Positions 21,701-36,100 of a DNA stretch of 64,000 bases are shown piece after piece (positions within the stretch are counted from its first letter, which is position 1; each line of letters opens with the position of its first letter). The DNA is taken from the NCBI GenBank assembly GCA_030407085.1, contig CM059587.1, forward strand, positions 30,601,001 to 30,665,000, read 5' to 3'. Below the pieces are notes generated by a model that did no database searches, was not told the DNA's origin, and was given only the letters and a program-made list of their open reading frames with translations. The position numbers were made by a program, and so were the translations under genes. The DNA comes from Trichopria drosophilae. Taxonomy: Eukaryota; Arthropoda; Insecta; Hymenoptera; Diapriidae.

Positions 21701-24700
21701 ATCATGCATACCGCAATACTTCCTTCAAGCCAATAATATCTGAGCTGGGCAATCCAGCTAAAATCCGTAGCATTGGTTACATTTTTTTCTATTAATAATT
21801 TCACGACATCTCTGGCATGAACGTCGATGACAATCAAAGCATTTAATGTTACGCGAGCTCCAGGTTCCAACTGTCCGCGTACAAGTGCTACAGTCTTATC
21901 AATCTGATCGTTACATTTTTCTAGGTACTCCAAAGTCGTATTAGTTTCGAACGACTCGCAAACTTCTCCTGTCCAGTGGACTTGACTTGCACAAAGCACA
22001 AGTTGTCCAGGCCATGCAATAATCCACTCCTCTCTTAGCGTATTGAAGTAAGCAACAATAGCTTCTTGCACAATGTCCCTAAGAGAATTTCGCATTAATT
22101 CTTCGACCTGACTCAACCATTTTTCAACCATTCCTTTAGCATCAGCGGGATAAATCTTTCCACTCAGTGGCACATATTCTTCTTCTTCAGATAACATGCC
22201 AATGATCTCTTCTTCTTTAGTGAAACGCAAAGTCATAATTCCTTCGAAACACTTTTTCAGATGTGGTTCCACACGATGTGGATCTTTCGTTTCGGACAAA
22301 ATCTCTAACAACTCATCGTTGGAGAGGAAAAAGAACCGCGGGAAAAATAATCTCTTCTTTTCGAGGTAATCGTTGAGTCCCTTTTGAATCTGTTCAAGTA
22401 ACGTGTTACATCTTCTGAATTGTTTTAGCATGTCCGTCATCCCTGTGGCCATCAAGACTTTTGGATTTTCACTTACGTATGCCATTGTGATTCGCCAAAT
22501 CTGGAATATTAAAAATAATTTAGTAGATTAATTTACATTGTTAAGTATTTAATTAAATATTTTTATGAACTCTATATAAGGTGGTATAATTTTTATTTAA
22601 ACATTTACCTTGTCTACTTTTTTAAAGGACTTTGCCTCAAGTGGCATTTGTCTCATGATATCTTCACTACTAAAAATGGGTTCGAGGTACATCCATGTTG
22701 CTTGACAAATTAGCCATTGATCGATTATATCCTGCATCGTGATAAGTTTCTCTTCCCACGCTTGCATTTCATTTTCAAATGCCTTAACGTAAGGGGATCC
22801 TCGCATAGTTTGCGCCTTTAGTATGTGGTCATCGAGAAGAAGTTGAATGTCATCAACGGAACACAAAACCTGAACGCCTGTTTCCCTATACGGCATTAAT
22901 TCGAAAGTAATATCACTCCACTCATCCTGCATCTTTCGAAGATTCTTTTCTAAAGCATGTTCTTTTGAAGCACCCGATGAGATTTCTTCAATCTTGGCTA
23001 CGTGTCCTAAAAGACCGACATCTATCATCTGAGATAAATTACTCGATGCAGTAGGCATGACATTGACACCAGCTGCTTTGCTGATTTCTGTCCAATGCCT
23101 TGGTTGTAGACCTGGATTACATATTGTTTGCAATAGTGGCATGAATTGACGGAACTTCTCTACTTTTCCTCGAATCATTTCTGCGATTCTCCGAGCTCCA
23201 GGGACGTCAGAGAATGATCTTGAGAGTTTGTACAATGTCTTCCATGTATTATCGGTTTGATCACGAACCTCATCAGCATCAATTCCTTGAAAAGGTCCAT
23301 ACATCCATGCTTCGTAGTTACGATGAAATTCCAAAACAGTGTGCCACATTTTGTCAAAGTTTTCGACAGTGGAATTCATTGAAGGTAAAGTGATATAAGG
23401 GCTTAATTCCATGTCAAGGAGAGTTTCTTCGGCATTGATACTTTCCGCCTCCTTACGAATTTCTGTCATAGTCTTGGATATTCTTTCAATTTCATCTGTA
23501 GATGACTCCATTTCATCTACAGTTAGCACGGGTGGGTCCTTTTTTTTGAATTGATCTATTACGTGTTGGAGTTCACGTATCTTTTTTTCAAAATGTTCTC
23601 GTTTTGTCTTTAAGACGCCTTCCACAAATTCCTTTCTCATGTTTAGACGACTACTGGCTAATTCCATTGCGGTTTCCATTTCTCGTGGCCACGTTAGTGT
23701 CCTCGTATTTAAAACTAAGTCTTCTATTTCAAAAGTGGCTAAGTGTTCAAATAGAAAAAGAATCAGCTCCGCGCTCCATGCCAACTGACTTTTCAAGTTA
23801 AACATTGTGTTATCTCTGCTGTCGCAAAGATAATTGTATAGATCCACGACTTCTTGCGTCGATTCGGGCATCTCAGATATTCGATTAGCGATTTCATCAA
23901 AAATATTACAGAGTTCTCGGTTATTCTTGCGTAATTCCATACGAAAATGATCATTGATTCTTGTACGAAAGTCATATAAGATTTTCCGTACCGCATCGTT
24001 AATACTAGTGCAGTCTATTTCGACCATGTTCAATGAGATCTATAGAATAATTTATTTTCAATGAGCATTGCCATTTATCTTAAGTAACATTCAACTCCAT
24101 TACTACGAAAATTTTATGACGTTTTTATTTACCTTATTACTATACATCCAAATCTTATCGATCAGATCAGTGTAACTCTTGATCTTAAAACTGAAGTCAT
24201 GTAAACCTGGAAATGGATCCTGTTTAAAGAATGCATCCAAACTCTTTCCTTCAGAACCATCGATTATGTGCCCTAATTCTTTGTACCATTCTATATAAAT
24301 CTGAGGACCAGGAACATTTGCCTTAACTGCATCTAGTGCTTCATTTATTATCTGGCTTACCTGCATGGAATAATTGAAAATTATATATCTAGGTATATCT
24401 TCTGTGCACAAATCTGACGGTAAACTTGTTTTGCAGTTTTGGGCAGAAAATTGAAAGGCGGAAACCTTACCTCTTTTTCATTTCGATTTACTGGAGAAAG
24501 ACAACGCATTTGTATAATTTCGGGGAATAAGATCCCTTCGATTGTTGGTATCACCGAGGACACGTTTACAATGGCACCGAAGCAAGATGATAGGATTGAA
24601 TGCATTTTGAGAACGGTGGGGTCACAACGAAATTCTTGGGTCCCAAGTACCGGTTCAACGGAAATTGTCATCAATGGAGTCCTGCAAATATTATTTACCT

Positions 24701-27700
24701 TTCAAGGAGGATCTTTGATTGCACATTTTTATAAGAATTTAAATGTTTGATCAAATAAATAACCTCTTGCTTTCAAATCATATTTAAAAAACATACATCT
24801 TAAAGGATGCGTCTTTGCAATATCCGCTGAAAACATTTCCTTCTTTGTATAATACGAAAAAATCCTTCAAATGACGTAGAGTTTGCAGAATTATAATTCG
24901 TAGTTGCTTTGCTAAGAGCGAATTTACACTATGAAAATATTTCTCGACCAGTTTAGTCGACGAATTCGGTTTTTTATCAAAAAGACGGGACCAGACTTCC
25001 TTCTTATCCAGAAAAAGTTCAGCTACTTCAGCCAGCCATTCTTTCGTGATTTTGTTGACACTGGCTTCGCATAGTGATTTGACTAGTGGACGAATTTCGT
25101 AGGCTGGAACTGGCAATTTTCCAAAGTCTTCGATTTTTACTATCGTCATTGTGCGGTATCTAAAATATGATTTTACATCAGATAATAAAAATAAACGATA
25201 AACAATTATAATTGCCGAACTCACTTGTTGTACCAAATGTCTCTAATATTCAAAATAATTTCATTGCCTATAAAAAGATTATAATCCAACAATTGCTCAG
25301 CTAACACCCTAGTCTGATGCCACGCTACTGGAGGACGAACTACAATAATAGGATATGCGATTGGAACAGTTTCAATTCCCAAAACTTCTCTCTTTTCTTT
25401 ATTTCTAAGAATAGTTTGAACAGCGGCCGATTTAATAGCCTCTTCATAATCTTTGATAATTTCGGATTCTAAATATGGAAGTATTTCTTTACATCTGAAA
25501 ATCGAATTTATAACATACATATCCAAAATTTATTTTTTATCTTCAATATACTCTTCATTTATAACAGTGAAATTGCATTGATTTTATGTGAATAGTCGTA
25601 GATTGCCGTAGTGATAAATCAGTCGCTAAGAAACAATGGAACCTCACTTTTGTCTCGGTAAAATTTATTGTACAAATCAGTGTTTTTACCATTTAAATAT
25701 AGTACACTTTCCCCTTTAATTATTTTAACGAATTGGACGGAACAATAGCACTAAAAAATATAACCCGTATAATCTCGAAGATAATAAAGAGCATTCCTTA
25801 CATTTACATGTGTATTAATAGAAGAGATTGGAGAGCAAAGGAATTTACTTCCCAACTTTATAATGAAAACAACGTTACGTTAAACATGGGGACCAAATAT
25901 GACTGGTTTAAACGTTTGCATACTCTTGATTTGATTTGATTTGATACCATTTATTATTGTCCTGGACATTAGGTCCGTGGACAAATCACAATTAACAAGA
26001 GTTACGAACATAACTTAAAAACTAAATTAAACTAAGTTTAATATATAATCAAAGTAGTCCCGCTCGCTAGTGGACCATCGCCGCAATTCGCTGTTTTATA
26101 CGATCAAAAGTAATAAAAAGTAACGCATAGTAATTAATAAAATAGAAAGAAGAAGAAACCAAACAATTTGCATAAAGGCTAGCGCGCGGTTTAAAACAAT
26201 TTATGTTGCACTGGAAACATGACGTTTTAGGTGTGACATGAGGCCTGATTTAAAAGCTTCTTGAGATCGATTAGTGCGAAGGCAGGATGGTAACAAATTC
26301 CAGGATCTTATGGCCATTATCCAAAATGAATTTGAGAAATAATTTGTTTGAAATGTCCGAAGATAGAAAGACGTAGAGTTCAAACGAGTACTCTGTCTTA
26401 GGGAAGTTTGACATGGAATAAATCTATCCCGAATATATTTAGGCTGCGACGTATGAAGTACCTGATGGGTGAGTGTATCGCGATAATATTTCTGGCGATC
26501 CTCAATTGTAAGCCAGTTTGCTTTCTTCCAATGTGATGTCATTGATTGATCTCTTCTTAATCGGTAAACAAACCGTAATGCTAAGTTCATTTCAATAGAC
26601 GACGAAGTTTGGTGACTAGATAAGCCGATCAGAAAATAACAGGCAGCCAAAGTCTAAGTGCGGCACAATCAACGCGTTGACCAAGGCCAATTTAACTGAG
26701 GACGGAAAGCTAGCCCCTCTGAAACGAAGCCTGTGGAGTGTATAATGGACTTTAGAGCTAACAGAGGAGATGTGGCGATTCCATGTAAGATCTGACGAAA
26801 GATAAAAACCAAGGTCACGAACTTCACTCACATATGGTACAACGTAGTCATTAACCAGAATTGTGGACAATACCATTATATTCAATTTAGCGAGGTTGTT
26901 TCTTGTCCCAAATATAACTGCTTTGGTCTTCTTTTCGCTAATTGTTAGACCGCATTGCTGCGTCCACTCAACGAACTTCTCAATATCACTATTAAGGCAG
27001 CGAACAGTTTGACTAAACTTGCTAATGGGTGTTGAAAGGTAGAATTGAGTGTCGTCGGCGAACACAATTGTCGAATCTCTACAATATCTCAACTGTGAGA
27101 AAAGCGTATTAATAACAATGCTGAAAAGTATAGGTCCAAGACTAGATCCTTGTGGAACGCCATTGCTGGTGAGGCACTGTCGTGAGGACTGCCCATCCAA
27201 TCTTCTTATTATTTGCGATCTGGCTGAAAGATAGGAGTGCACCCAGGTTACAGACAAATCGTCAAATCCCAACGATCTAAGGCATTGTAAAATTAGTGGA
27301 TGATTAAGAGAGTCAAATGCTTTAGAAATATCAAGGAGGACGAGGATGGTGACAAACCCTTTTTCCATAGCATAACGTATATCATCAGTAAGCTTGAGTA
27401 AAGCTGTTTATATACTGTGATGCTTCCAAAAACCAAACTATCCTGGATGTAGGAGACTATGCGTCTCGACCTACTTTTCTAGTTACTGACGCATCTAGTA
27501 TCTTCGAAAAATTGCGGTGGATTTGCAATCGGACGCGTATCACTAGGGGAAGCTGGATGTGCAAGTTTGTCGAGTGGTATGATAAAAGATAGCTTCCACA
27601 ACGGTGGGTAGACCCCTGACTGAAGTGAGAAATTAAAGATAGCTGTTAAGGGTATTACAATGACAGAGAGAACTCTTTTAAGGTGGATAATTTGCAACCC

Positions 27701-29420
27701 ATCTGGACTGAGACTTTTGATTTCGAGAATGATGATAGGAGAGCACTATGAACTTCATCTGGTTGTAATAGAGGAAAGGCAAATGTTGGTGAATTTTCAT
27801 TGATGGGAGTATGTAATATTTGTCTGAGCTGTGATTCGGTGCAAGCTGGATGAACTGACGATATCGACTCTCAAAAACTTTAAGAATTAATTTCACTTTC
27901 AACTCGCGAACTCGATATGGAAACCACTGATTTGGTAGTGAGATATTCACTTAACCCATTAACGCCCAAGAGTCAATAAGTTTTGCTTTTATTTGCGAGA
28001 CTACTGTAGTAACAAAAGTTGTGAACAATTCCAATGTAACCCCGTATCCTGATGCTTTCGAGGTCGCTCTTCAACTTTCTGGAATAAAAATTGAGTTTCA
28101 TCAAACAGATATTCAAATATGACACCTACATTGAAATAAATTCCCAAAAAATGTGCAAAATATTTATTCTTATGCAATTTTTTCGAACCATTAGGCCATT
28201 ATGATTAAAAATGTGTAAAATGGTTAAATGTTACTTAAATTAAAAAAAAAAATATTTCAATTTTTGCTCCATTCCATTTTCACGTCATCAAAATGGCATC
28301 CACAATAAAAATTTATTTGAAAAACTTCCGGACGCTGTAACCCAAAAATTATGAGCTTTCCCAAAAAATGAAAGTAAGAATGAAAAGTTCATAGAATTCA
28401 TCCACAAATATAATGCATTTTTTTTAGATTTTTGACAGGGTATTCTGAGTAATTTTGTACCTCTATTTTTCTTAGACATAGGCTACTGCATAGTTTTAAT
28501 TGACTACTAAAGTCCTAATGGTTCGAAAGAAATGATGATGATATAAATTTCCAAATTTGTGCCTAAAACTCAATTTTGACCTCGGAAAGTTGAAAAGTGA
28601 CCTAGAAATCATGAAGATACTGAGTTACATGGAAATTGTCCAAAGCTTTCATAACTAAACTAATATCTCAGACAAAAATGTTATGGACCCTTGAGAGTTA
28701 ATGGGTTAATTATTCTAACAGTTGAATTTCCGCTGTTTCGAATTGCGGGGATACGATTCTTTTCTTGGAAAATAATAATTAAAATTAAATATACTCAATA
28801 GATATAATCAATAAGTGTGCATATTTTACTCTTTTCTCTGCCTTAACTTCCTGCTAACTAGCTTCAAAGATTGTGTAATATTTTGTTTGTTGTATGGTTC
28901 GATTTCAAGGCTGAAGTTAGAGTATAATTTGATGATCTTTTCCAGATCTTCCGGTCTTACTCTTTTGTTTTGTTCTTCGTCCACAATCGCGTGTAGTGTT
29001 TCTAATTGTTCCTCAATTGTCAGTGGCATTTCAGCCTCAACCCAAGGCTGGATAAAAAAATTGCATGCAATTACATGACGATATAGTACAAATATACAAA
29101 TAGACTCATATAATTTAAAGAAAAAAAATGTTCTTTAACGGTTGGCTACTACTACTAACCGTTTTGTTTAAAATCGATCTAAATTTTAGGAAACCACAGT
29201 GATGGTAGATAAAATTAAGATTACACTGATAATAAAATAAAAATAAAAGTGAAGGTAAAGTGAATGAATGGTATACTGTATATCACATTATAAATACCTT
29301 TCCTTGCTTTTCATCAGCACGGCAAGCTGAGCGCTTCCTTTTGCGTTTTTTTGGAGGTTTTTCATAACCTTTGACACGTAGATCTCTTAAATCTACAATA
29401 TTAGCAGTAATAGTCGCCAT
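12788..29420 (-). CDS. Axonemal dynein heavy chain, single-headed inner-arm (DNAH3/7/12 class)
   Basis: A 13-exon model gives 3948 codons including the stop, with all phases agreeing. Exons in gene order: 29420-29298, 29047-28830, 25494-25225, 25159-24797, 24681-24471, 24360-24133, 24039-22609, 22500-20618, 20557-20044, 19921-19616, 19554-18493, 18285-14448, 14184-12788. The N-terminal tail leads into the linker, then six AAA modules. P-loops are seen at about residue 1260 (GPAGTGKT, with Walker B CFDEFNRI), 1538 (GETLGGKT), 1890 (GPTGTGKS) and 2252 (GMGGSGR). A coiled-coil stalk flanks the microtubule-binding domain ([11 protein letters not shown] near 2648), and the C-terminal cap ends [11 protein letters not shown]. 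Length and C-terminal motifs ([18 protein letters not shown]) fit the DNAH3/7/12 group, which drives ciliary and sperm-tail bending. The exact orthologue is uncertain. Intron 2 is enlarged by a LINE and a TTAA element. Confidence 0.95.
25926..27950 (-). pseudogene. LINE retrotransposon (jockey/CR1 superfamily) in dynein intron 2
   Basis: On the minus strand RT blocks appear in order: [15 protein letters not shown] (near 27330), [23 protein letters not shown], and [16 protein letters not shown] frameshift near 26630 is followed by the C-terminal region ([11 protein letters not shown], then [18 protein letters not shown]). Degraded upstream RT segments reach 27950. The 3' end has a GGACCTAATGTCC hairpin and a (TCAAA)n-like tail at 25926-25945. 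Several frame breaks make it inactive. It lies antisense-free, in the same orientation as the host gene, within a 3.3-kb intron. A TTAA element (27955-28705) is inserted at its upstream edge. Confidence 0.85.
27955..28705. mobile_element. TTAA/CCC-ended piggyBac-like MITE, 751 bp
   Basis: Flanked on both sides by TTAA (27951-27954 and 28706-28709). The left end CCCATTAACGCCCAAGAGTC and the inverted right end CCCATTAACTCTCAAGGGTC form imperfect inverted repeats. TTAA duplication plus CCC ends is the hallmark of piggyBac-type transposition. No ORF, so non-autonomous. Interior phrases (TTTCGAGGTCGCTCTTCAA, AAAATTGAGTTTCATC) recur in the copy starting at 51778. Confidence 0.85.
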
Positions 29421-31390
29421 AGTTATTTTCTGTGATCTGGCTCGGATAAACTTATGTTTGAATTGGTTCTTCTTTCCTATATAATGGATACAAATATATT
29501 TTTGCTCAACAGCGTGAAATCATAACCATTTTTGGTCGATTCCTTTTTAAAATACTTTGAAACAGCAGACGGGTAGCTTATAGGTAGTGTTTGCCGAGTC
29601 AGAGGAATTAGTTTCTTGATAAATTATGAAGCATTCAATTTTATTTTTTATATAACATAAACTTAACCTTGAAATACTGTACACAATTTGTGACTGAGAT
29701 GTAATTTTTACTTTTCTTGTGCAAGAACGATTTATTATATTAGTAGTGAAACGATCCAAATAACTTCAATGTTTTCGCTTCTGTGGAATTGTAGACGTAT
29801 TATATAACACGTGCGAACGATAGAAATCCTTAACCTGCAATTTACCCGACAGTGCTAAAACAGAAGACTGAACTGATTTAGTGTTTGGCACAACGTTTAT
29901 TCGCGATTACCGGAAGTTAAAGGAAAAGTGATTAATTTGGACGGTGCAGTCAAGTGGAGAACATCATCACTTTTGTACATTAACTACATTTTGTATTTTT
30001 GACAATCAACGAGTGCAAGTACTGAAACCACTGTACGTTTGGAGCCAAATCAGCTGTGCCTGTGCGCAATATGCGTCGCTATAGAGACAACGAGGATGTT
30101 TAGAACGTTGGTTCAATAATACTAATGTATTAAGTGTATCCCTTATTATTCTCCTATTTTAAGATGACGCATTTATAACTTGTAATAAAATGCTTTTTAT
30201 AAAATACGATTTCCTAAATTGTCGACATACCTGCAAATATCTATACACCGAAAGAAATTTAAACACGTATATAAATATTTTTAAAGAAAAGGGAAAGCTG
30301 AAGTATTTTTAATATATAATATATTTCGGATACTAATCATACGAAAGACGAACGAATTATCGATCGATAATTAGTATAGATAATCCGTATAGGAAATTTT
30401 GAAATATGAAAAATTCCAAGTTTAACTGACATTGAAGTATTTAAACAAAAATAAACATATACAATTTACATTGTCAAAGGTCGAGTCACAGATTAGATAG
30501 CTGCAAGAAAAAATTCGATACAAATCTATAGTCACAAAAGTGCTGATATTAATTAATACACACACCCATAACATGCGTTATTAGCAGAGATACTTAAAAA
30601 TGTTTGAGCTTTAGTAATGAATGAATTCCCGAAGGGAATAAGGTCATGTAAATTTATTGAAGCTATAGCACTGTAGAATTACATGTTTCATTTTGTTTAT
30701 ATAACTTTATGCAAGTAAAATTATCTTTTTGAGAGAATGCCTCCCTTTGTGTATCATCCAAGGCGCAGGAGAAGTTTCAAAATATGATGTTGGAGAGGAA
30801 TCTAAATATTTTCGAGACATGGGTAGGAGATATTAGAAATTTGTCCATTTTTTCACCTCAAATAATCTTTAGGAAATACTTCTTCCATGGCCATTGATTC
30901 ATGCGTCTAACTCCAATATTTGCTAGGCTGCGGAGTGAATATAATTCTTTGCGATTAATTTCAATACATATTTCCTGAAATCAATACAGTAACTTAGTGT
31001 AAAATCTGGTTTAATTTGTGTTTGCTTTCAGTTACAGTTTATTTGTAATATATACAAAGAACATATTTAAATTCAGAAGAACTAAGAGTCTAAACATACT
31101 TTACTCTCTTCTCGACGTAAATTGTTATTTTTTTATTCCAATCATACAAATATCCAACAAATAAAATAACAAAAATTTACAAAGTAAGTTATTTTACTCC
31201 CATTTATTTACAATCTGTCAAGATAAGACACTAAGTAAATATTGTATTATACAGTAAGTTATGCATACATAAGTTACTAACTAGAACATGTGAGTAACTC
31301 TCCCAGCGGAAAGCACTCATAAAACTATAAATATATTTGAAAATATAATTGATTTACAAAGCATTAAAAAGACACTTAGTACATGAAGTA
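29421..31390. other. Upstream region of the dynein gene, otherwise non-genic
   Basis: Contains the presumed dynein promoter (to the right of 29420) with an X-box-like site at 30075-30088. The rest is AT-rich DNA without coding content or recognised repeats. Confidence 0.5.
30075..30088. promoter_or_regulatory. X-box-like (RFX) candidate site
   Basis: GTCGCTATAGAGAC fits the RFX consensus GTYRCCNTRGNRAC with one mismatch (C to T at position six). It lies about 655 bp upstream of the dynein start codon. RFX sites drive ciliary genes in animals. A single imperfect site at this distance could be chance. Confidence 0.3.
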
Positions 31391-33150
31391 CATATTGATT
31401 TAGGTGTTATAAATCATAGACGTTGAAATTTCTTCAGTCTTGCATTTGTATGATTTCTGTGCAGTGCTGTAGCTAACGTGTTTGGATGTGTTTTAAGCCT
31501 TTCGTTGTATCTTGAATTGATAGTTGAGATTTCCTCTTCGACGGTTTGAATATTTAGTTCGGTGCAGATGTTCTCATTGGGCACAAACCATGGCGCATTA
31601 GTAGGCATTCTTAAACATTTGGATTGGAACCATTCAAGTATATTAATATTAGATTTTGATGCACTGCCCCAGAGTTGGGCTCCGTACATCCAAACTTTAG
31701 TTTGAACCATTCCTGAATTTTTAGTACATAGTCTTGTAAATATTGAGAGGCTAAGATTGAGCTCGAATTTATAGAGAGTAATGCGGTATCGTCTGCATAC
31801 GTTGCAGTAGTGATATTTTGTTTTACAGGTATGTCAGCAGTATATAGCAGGTAAAGCGTAGGTCCCAAAACACTCCCTTGCGGTACACCAGCTTTAATCC
31901 AGTGGAGTTTTGATGTAGTTTCTTGGAATTTTACCTGATAGGTACAAATAATCGTTTTGTGGGAACCAGTTTTTTAATTTATGCATTAATCCCTCATGCT
32001 ATACTTTGTCGAACGCTTGCGCTACATCTAAAAACACTGCAGAGAAGTGCTTTTTTCGTTCTACAGCGTCAATGATTTTGTGCGTTATTCTATTAATTTG
32101 CTCAATAGTTCCATGATAATTACGAAACCAAATTGATGTTCAGGAATAAGATCTCTTTTAATTATAAATTTGTTTAATCTGTTTAGAAATAACCTCTCAA
32201 GAATTTTTGCCAAAGTACGAAGTAAACTGATTGGCCTTTAAGACGACACGATGCTTGAATTTTTAAAATCATAATAATTTGTGCCGTCTTCCATTAATCA
32301 GGAAAATAAGACAAGCGAGAGCTCGCATTAATCAAGATTGTAATAAGTCTAACTGCTTTATTTGGTAATTCTTTTATGATTTTACCATCAATGCCATCGT
32401 AGCCAGGTGTTTTCTTAATTTTAAGATTTTGTATAATATTTTTTACCTCATGGAATTTTGCATAAGGAATGGGTGTAACATCCTCAGGAAAAGTCTTAGT
32501 TCAAAACATTAAATTTTTGCTATTCTTGATCGCTTAGTTGTTTTTCCGGTGATATGAATGTTTCGCTGAGGTGAATGGCGAAAACATCAATTTTATCAGT
32601 ATCCGTTCTTGCCCAATTACTATCGCACTTCCTTATAGGTGGAAAGAATTGTTGAGGTCGTTTAATTTTGCTGGTACACTTCCAAAGCGAGTAATCACTA
32701 TCCTTGGTGTTATCTAAGGATACGACAAATATCTGAAATTAGAGTTGTGATGTTCTAACAACATTTCTTTGAGGAGTTTAATTGCCTTATTCAGCTTTGC
32801 TTTATCAGCACTGGTTCTGGTCCTTAGCCAAACTTTCCTAAGTTTTCTTTTCTCCATGACAATTTTTTTAATATGTAACGGTAAGTCGGCATTATTTATT
32901 CTGTTATTGTACGTTTTTGGTACAGGAGTAGCTTCTTTTATTGCACTATGTATAAAGATGTTGAAATTTTCAGTTGTAATATCCCGAGACCTTCAAAATT
33001 ATCGGAATATTTTCCGATAGCTTTGTTGCAAACAAGTGAATATGTCAAGTTTTGCAGATTAAAGATCCTGAGTGCTACGCAATCAATCTCGTGTAACTTT
33101 TGTTTTATGGGACCGAATAGAACGAAGTTGGGCTTAAAATGCGTGACTTG
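31391..33150 (-). pseudogene. Degraded jockey-clade LINE
   Basis: Minus-strand pieces include a WKCTSKIKRPQQFFPPIRK segment (near 32690), AGVPQGSVLGPTLYLLY and TYADDTALL (near 31800-31900), and the jockey C-terminal block YGAQLWGSASKSNINILE followed by FQSKCLRM and APWFVPN (31480-31690), ending QRL-stop near 31417. Many stops and frameshifts separate the blocks. It is a different subfamily from the LINEs at 5785 and 52425, because the C-terminal 'QLWGSASKSNI' type is jockey proper. Confidence 0.85.
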
Positions 33151-36100
33151 ACGTGTTGCACATAATCATGACGAAAAGGAATCCGAAAATTCCAATCGCC
33201 AATATCAAAATTCGCTTAAAGGCTAAAATTTTCTCGATTTATGTATCAATATTGGCCACTTTTTCACGAAAATTGCGATAAACCTCTCAATGTTGATGCT
33301 ATCGACATGCAGCTGGGACGGAAATGTTCACAATTTCACGCTGAATCGAATACTTTTTTACCGTAGCTCAATCCGTGCTGTCGCTATGGCATCCGCAATC
33401 TGCTCAATAAAACGGCTTGAATATGTAAAAAACGCGAATGTTAAAAAGTAACGTAATTCTTCGAGTAAAGGTCAGATTTGCTTGCAAACGTCGTCCAATG
33501 ACGCCTGCTCCCATAACACGAGTGATAAACAAAAAAATTTTGAGAAAGAATGGCAAAAAATAAATTTTTTTACGTTAAAAGGCGAAAAATTACATCGAAC
33601 ATGGCGTGCCAGCTGTTGCCACCTGTAACGTGGTATGTACGTACTGTGGAGTGTTTTCAATTTGTTATTTGTCAGAGGATAGTGTACCATAAAAAATGGG
33701 GGGGGGGCTGGGTGTGGAGCTCCCCAGCGGTCAAGCACACCCAAAGCCACTTTATAATTATAAACATCTGTTAGTTCAAAACGCAATGCGTGATCCTAGC
33801 GGGTGCTTGCGTGTTGGGGTGTCCGCCATCAGCCTCACATATTTATAGTAACCATGGTTGAAGTAATCCACCATGATACTAATACTTACCTAACCTTTAA
33901 CCAACCACATAATTGTAATCGCTGTTAAGAAAACAATATGAACATTGGTAATGGTTTTTAGTTTGTCATTTTCTACAACTAAATATCCAGAATGCCCCAC
34001 AAGGTGGCTAGTGGTGAAAGTGCTGACTAGAATGTACGAAAATTATACCAAGTATTGTAATTTTCATCCATCTTTGAAGAACTTTCCATTGGTGATAGGA
34101 AGAAAACACAACCTTTTTTTATAAAGAATGTCACGTCCTACATTTTTTCATTTGAATTATTTTTTTCAGGCTCGTATTTTTCACGATAATTGCGTTATTG
34201 ATATTTTCGTAAACGAAATTTCAGTAAAACCTATTTATCCTAGAACTTGAAGCAGTGGTTTCCATGCTTGTTGGGCAAATGCGATACAAAAGTAGATAGT
34301 TTTTATTAAATCGACCATGATTGGACATATTAATAATTTGCACATTGCGATTATATCGCTACAAATCGTGTGCAAAAAATGCACGAAGCTTGTATGCGGT
34401 ATATCCGCGATATTGAGCAATTAAAGCAAATTTAGTATTTTTCATCAAGTAAAATTTGGATTTTTTCGCGAAAAGATGATCAATTAAATACAAATTTGTA
34501 TTTTTATAAATTTACTATCAAATCACAACAAACTGGGTAAATTATTTCTTTCAAACAAATGCTACGCATTATTTGTCAAGTTCATGGTGCAATATTTGCG
34601 TGAAGTATGCTCCAGTAGACGCGGTAAAAGTCAAGCAATAATTCCTCAAAATTTCTCTCCGAGTGAAATGAAAATTGAACAGTAAATTATTCCACCTGAA
34701 GTTAGAGTTAAGGTAAAAGACCGATATGATGAAAGATTTTTGTTACAATGAATATAGAACAGTTTACCGTTAAATATTACGCGTTGTATAATTTTCAAAG
34801 CAAATTAATTCACGTGTTTTAAAGTTATGTACACAGATGGTTGGATACTTTTGGCGTTGCTTTGTTCCCAATTTTGTAGCGTTATAATGTTCTTTTTAAA
34901 CGTATAGTATATTATTATAATATTGGGAAATTACTAAAATATTAATTATAACAAAATATACTTCGCTTGAAAGGAAATTATTAAATGTACATAAATGATG
35001 GCAGTTAAAAATATAAATATTTTTCATTTACTGTTATTTCTAAACTCATAATTTTATATTATTTATAATATGTATGCACTTTTGGGCAAATTGTTTTCCC
35101 ACCATGTGAGTGGTGATTCAAATAATAATTGTAACTAACAAAACCTTCATAATGAATCTCACGTATAGTTGATTTTTATTTGTCTCTTTCTAGATGAAAT
35201 TGCAAACAGTATTTGAACATAAATATGATGAATATAACTGTGATGTCACGTTTTTTGTTGTATCTATCACGATATCCAGTAAATTAAAACGTCATAAATC
35301 AGAATTAAGAAAGGTACATAAATAATTTTTACTACATTTGGCACTGCCAATCGGTTTTTAAAAAATCGTATTTATACGTCTCTGAGTTAGGATTCTTGAC
35401 GTTTGATTTATTTTTCGTTTACTAAGTAGATACATATTATATGATATGATATATTTTAAAAATACATATTTGAAACGCAACCCTGATAGATTTGAAAAAT
35501 TGAGCATGAAAGTGGAAAACATTTTCCATTTTCATAAGTATACAAAAAATGTATCTCAGAAGTATTTTATTTAATTTCTGTTATAATGCTAGCACTCTTT
35601 CAATTGTCCAGATATGAAAATGTATATATATATATATAAAAGTCCAATAATGTTATGAATTAATTTATATTCTAGCCTTTTATTGTTTTGTAAATACATA
35701 TTCTATATGATGTAAATAACCCAGTAAAATGTTAAACAAAATTATTAATTAAAATCACTTTGCACTTTCTAGGTTATGTTGTAAAATTTCTGTAGTAAAT
35801 ATGATTGAAAATAATGAATCTATATTTGATCTCAAATAGAAATTAATGTTCCATGATACTATTTTTTTCATTTGCATATTTGCTCATTGCGACCTTGAAC
35901 GTCAGTAAATGAACAACACAATTAGTGTGTTAAACTTGACGACAAGGTTATATTTGTATTGAATAAATACGATCAAAGTATGAATATTGGGAAATTGAAT
36001 CCGGAGCAAACGCAATGCAATATTCTTCTTCATCCCCATAACTATGAGCATAATTACCTATCTAAAATAAATGAAATTTCACGGAATATTGCTAGGTACG

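Noticed and set aside
35620..35640. Possible CRISPR-like or satellite array
   Set aside because: It is only a short (TA)n microsatellite. No spaced direct repeats typical of CRISPR occur anywhere, and the DNA is eukaryotic.
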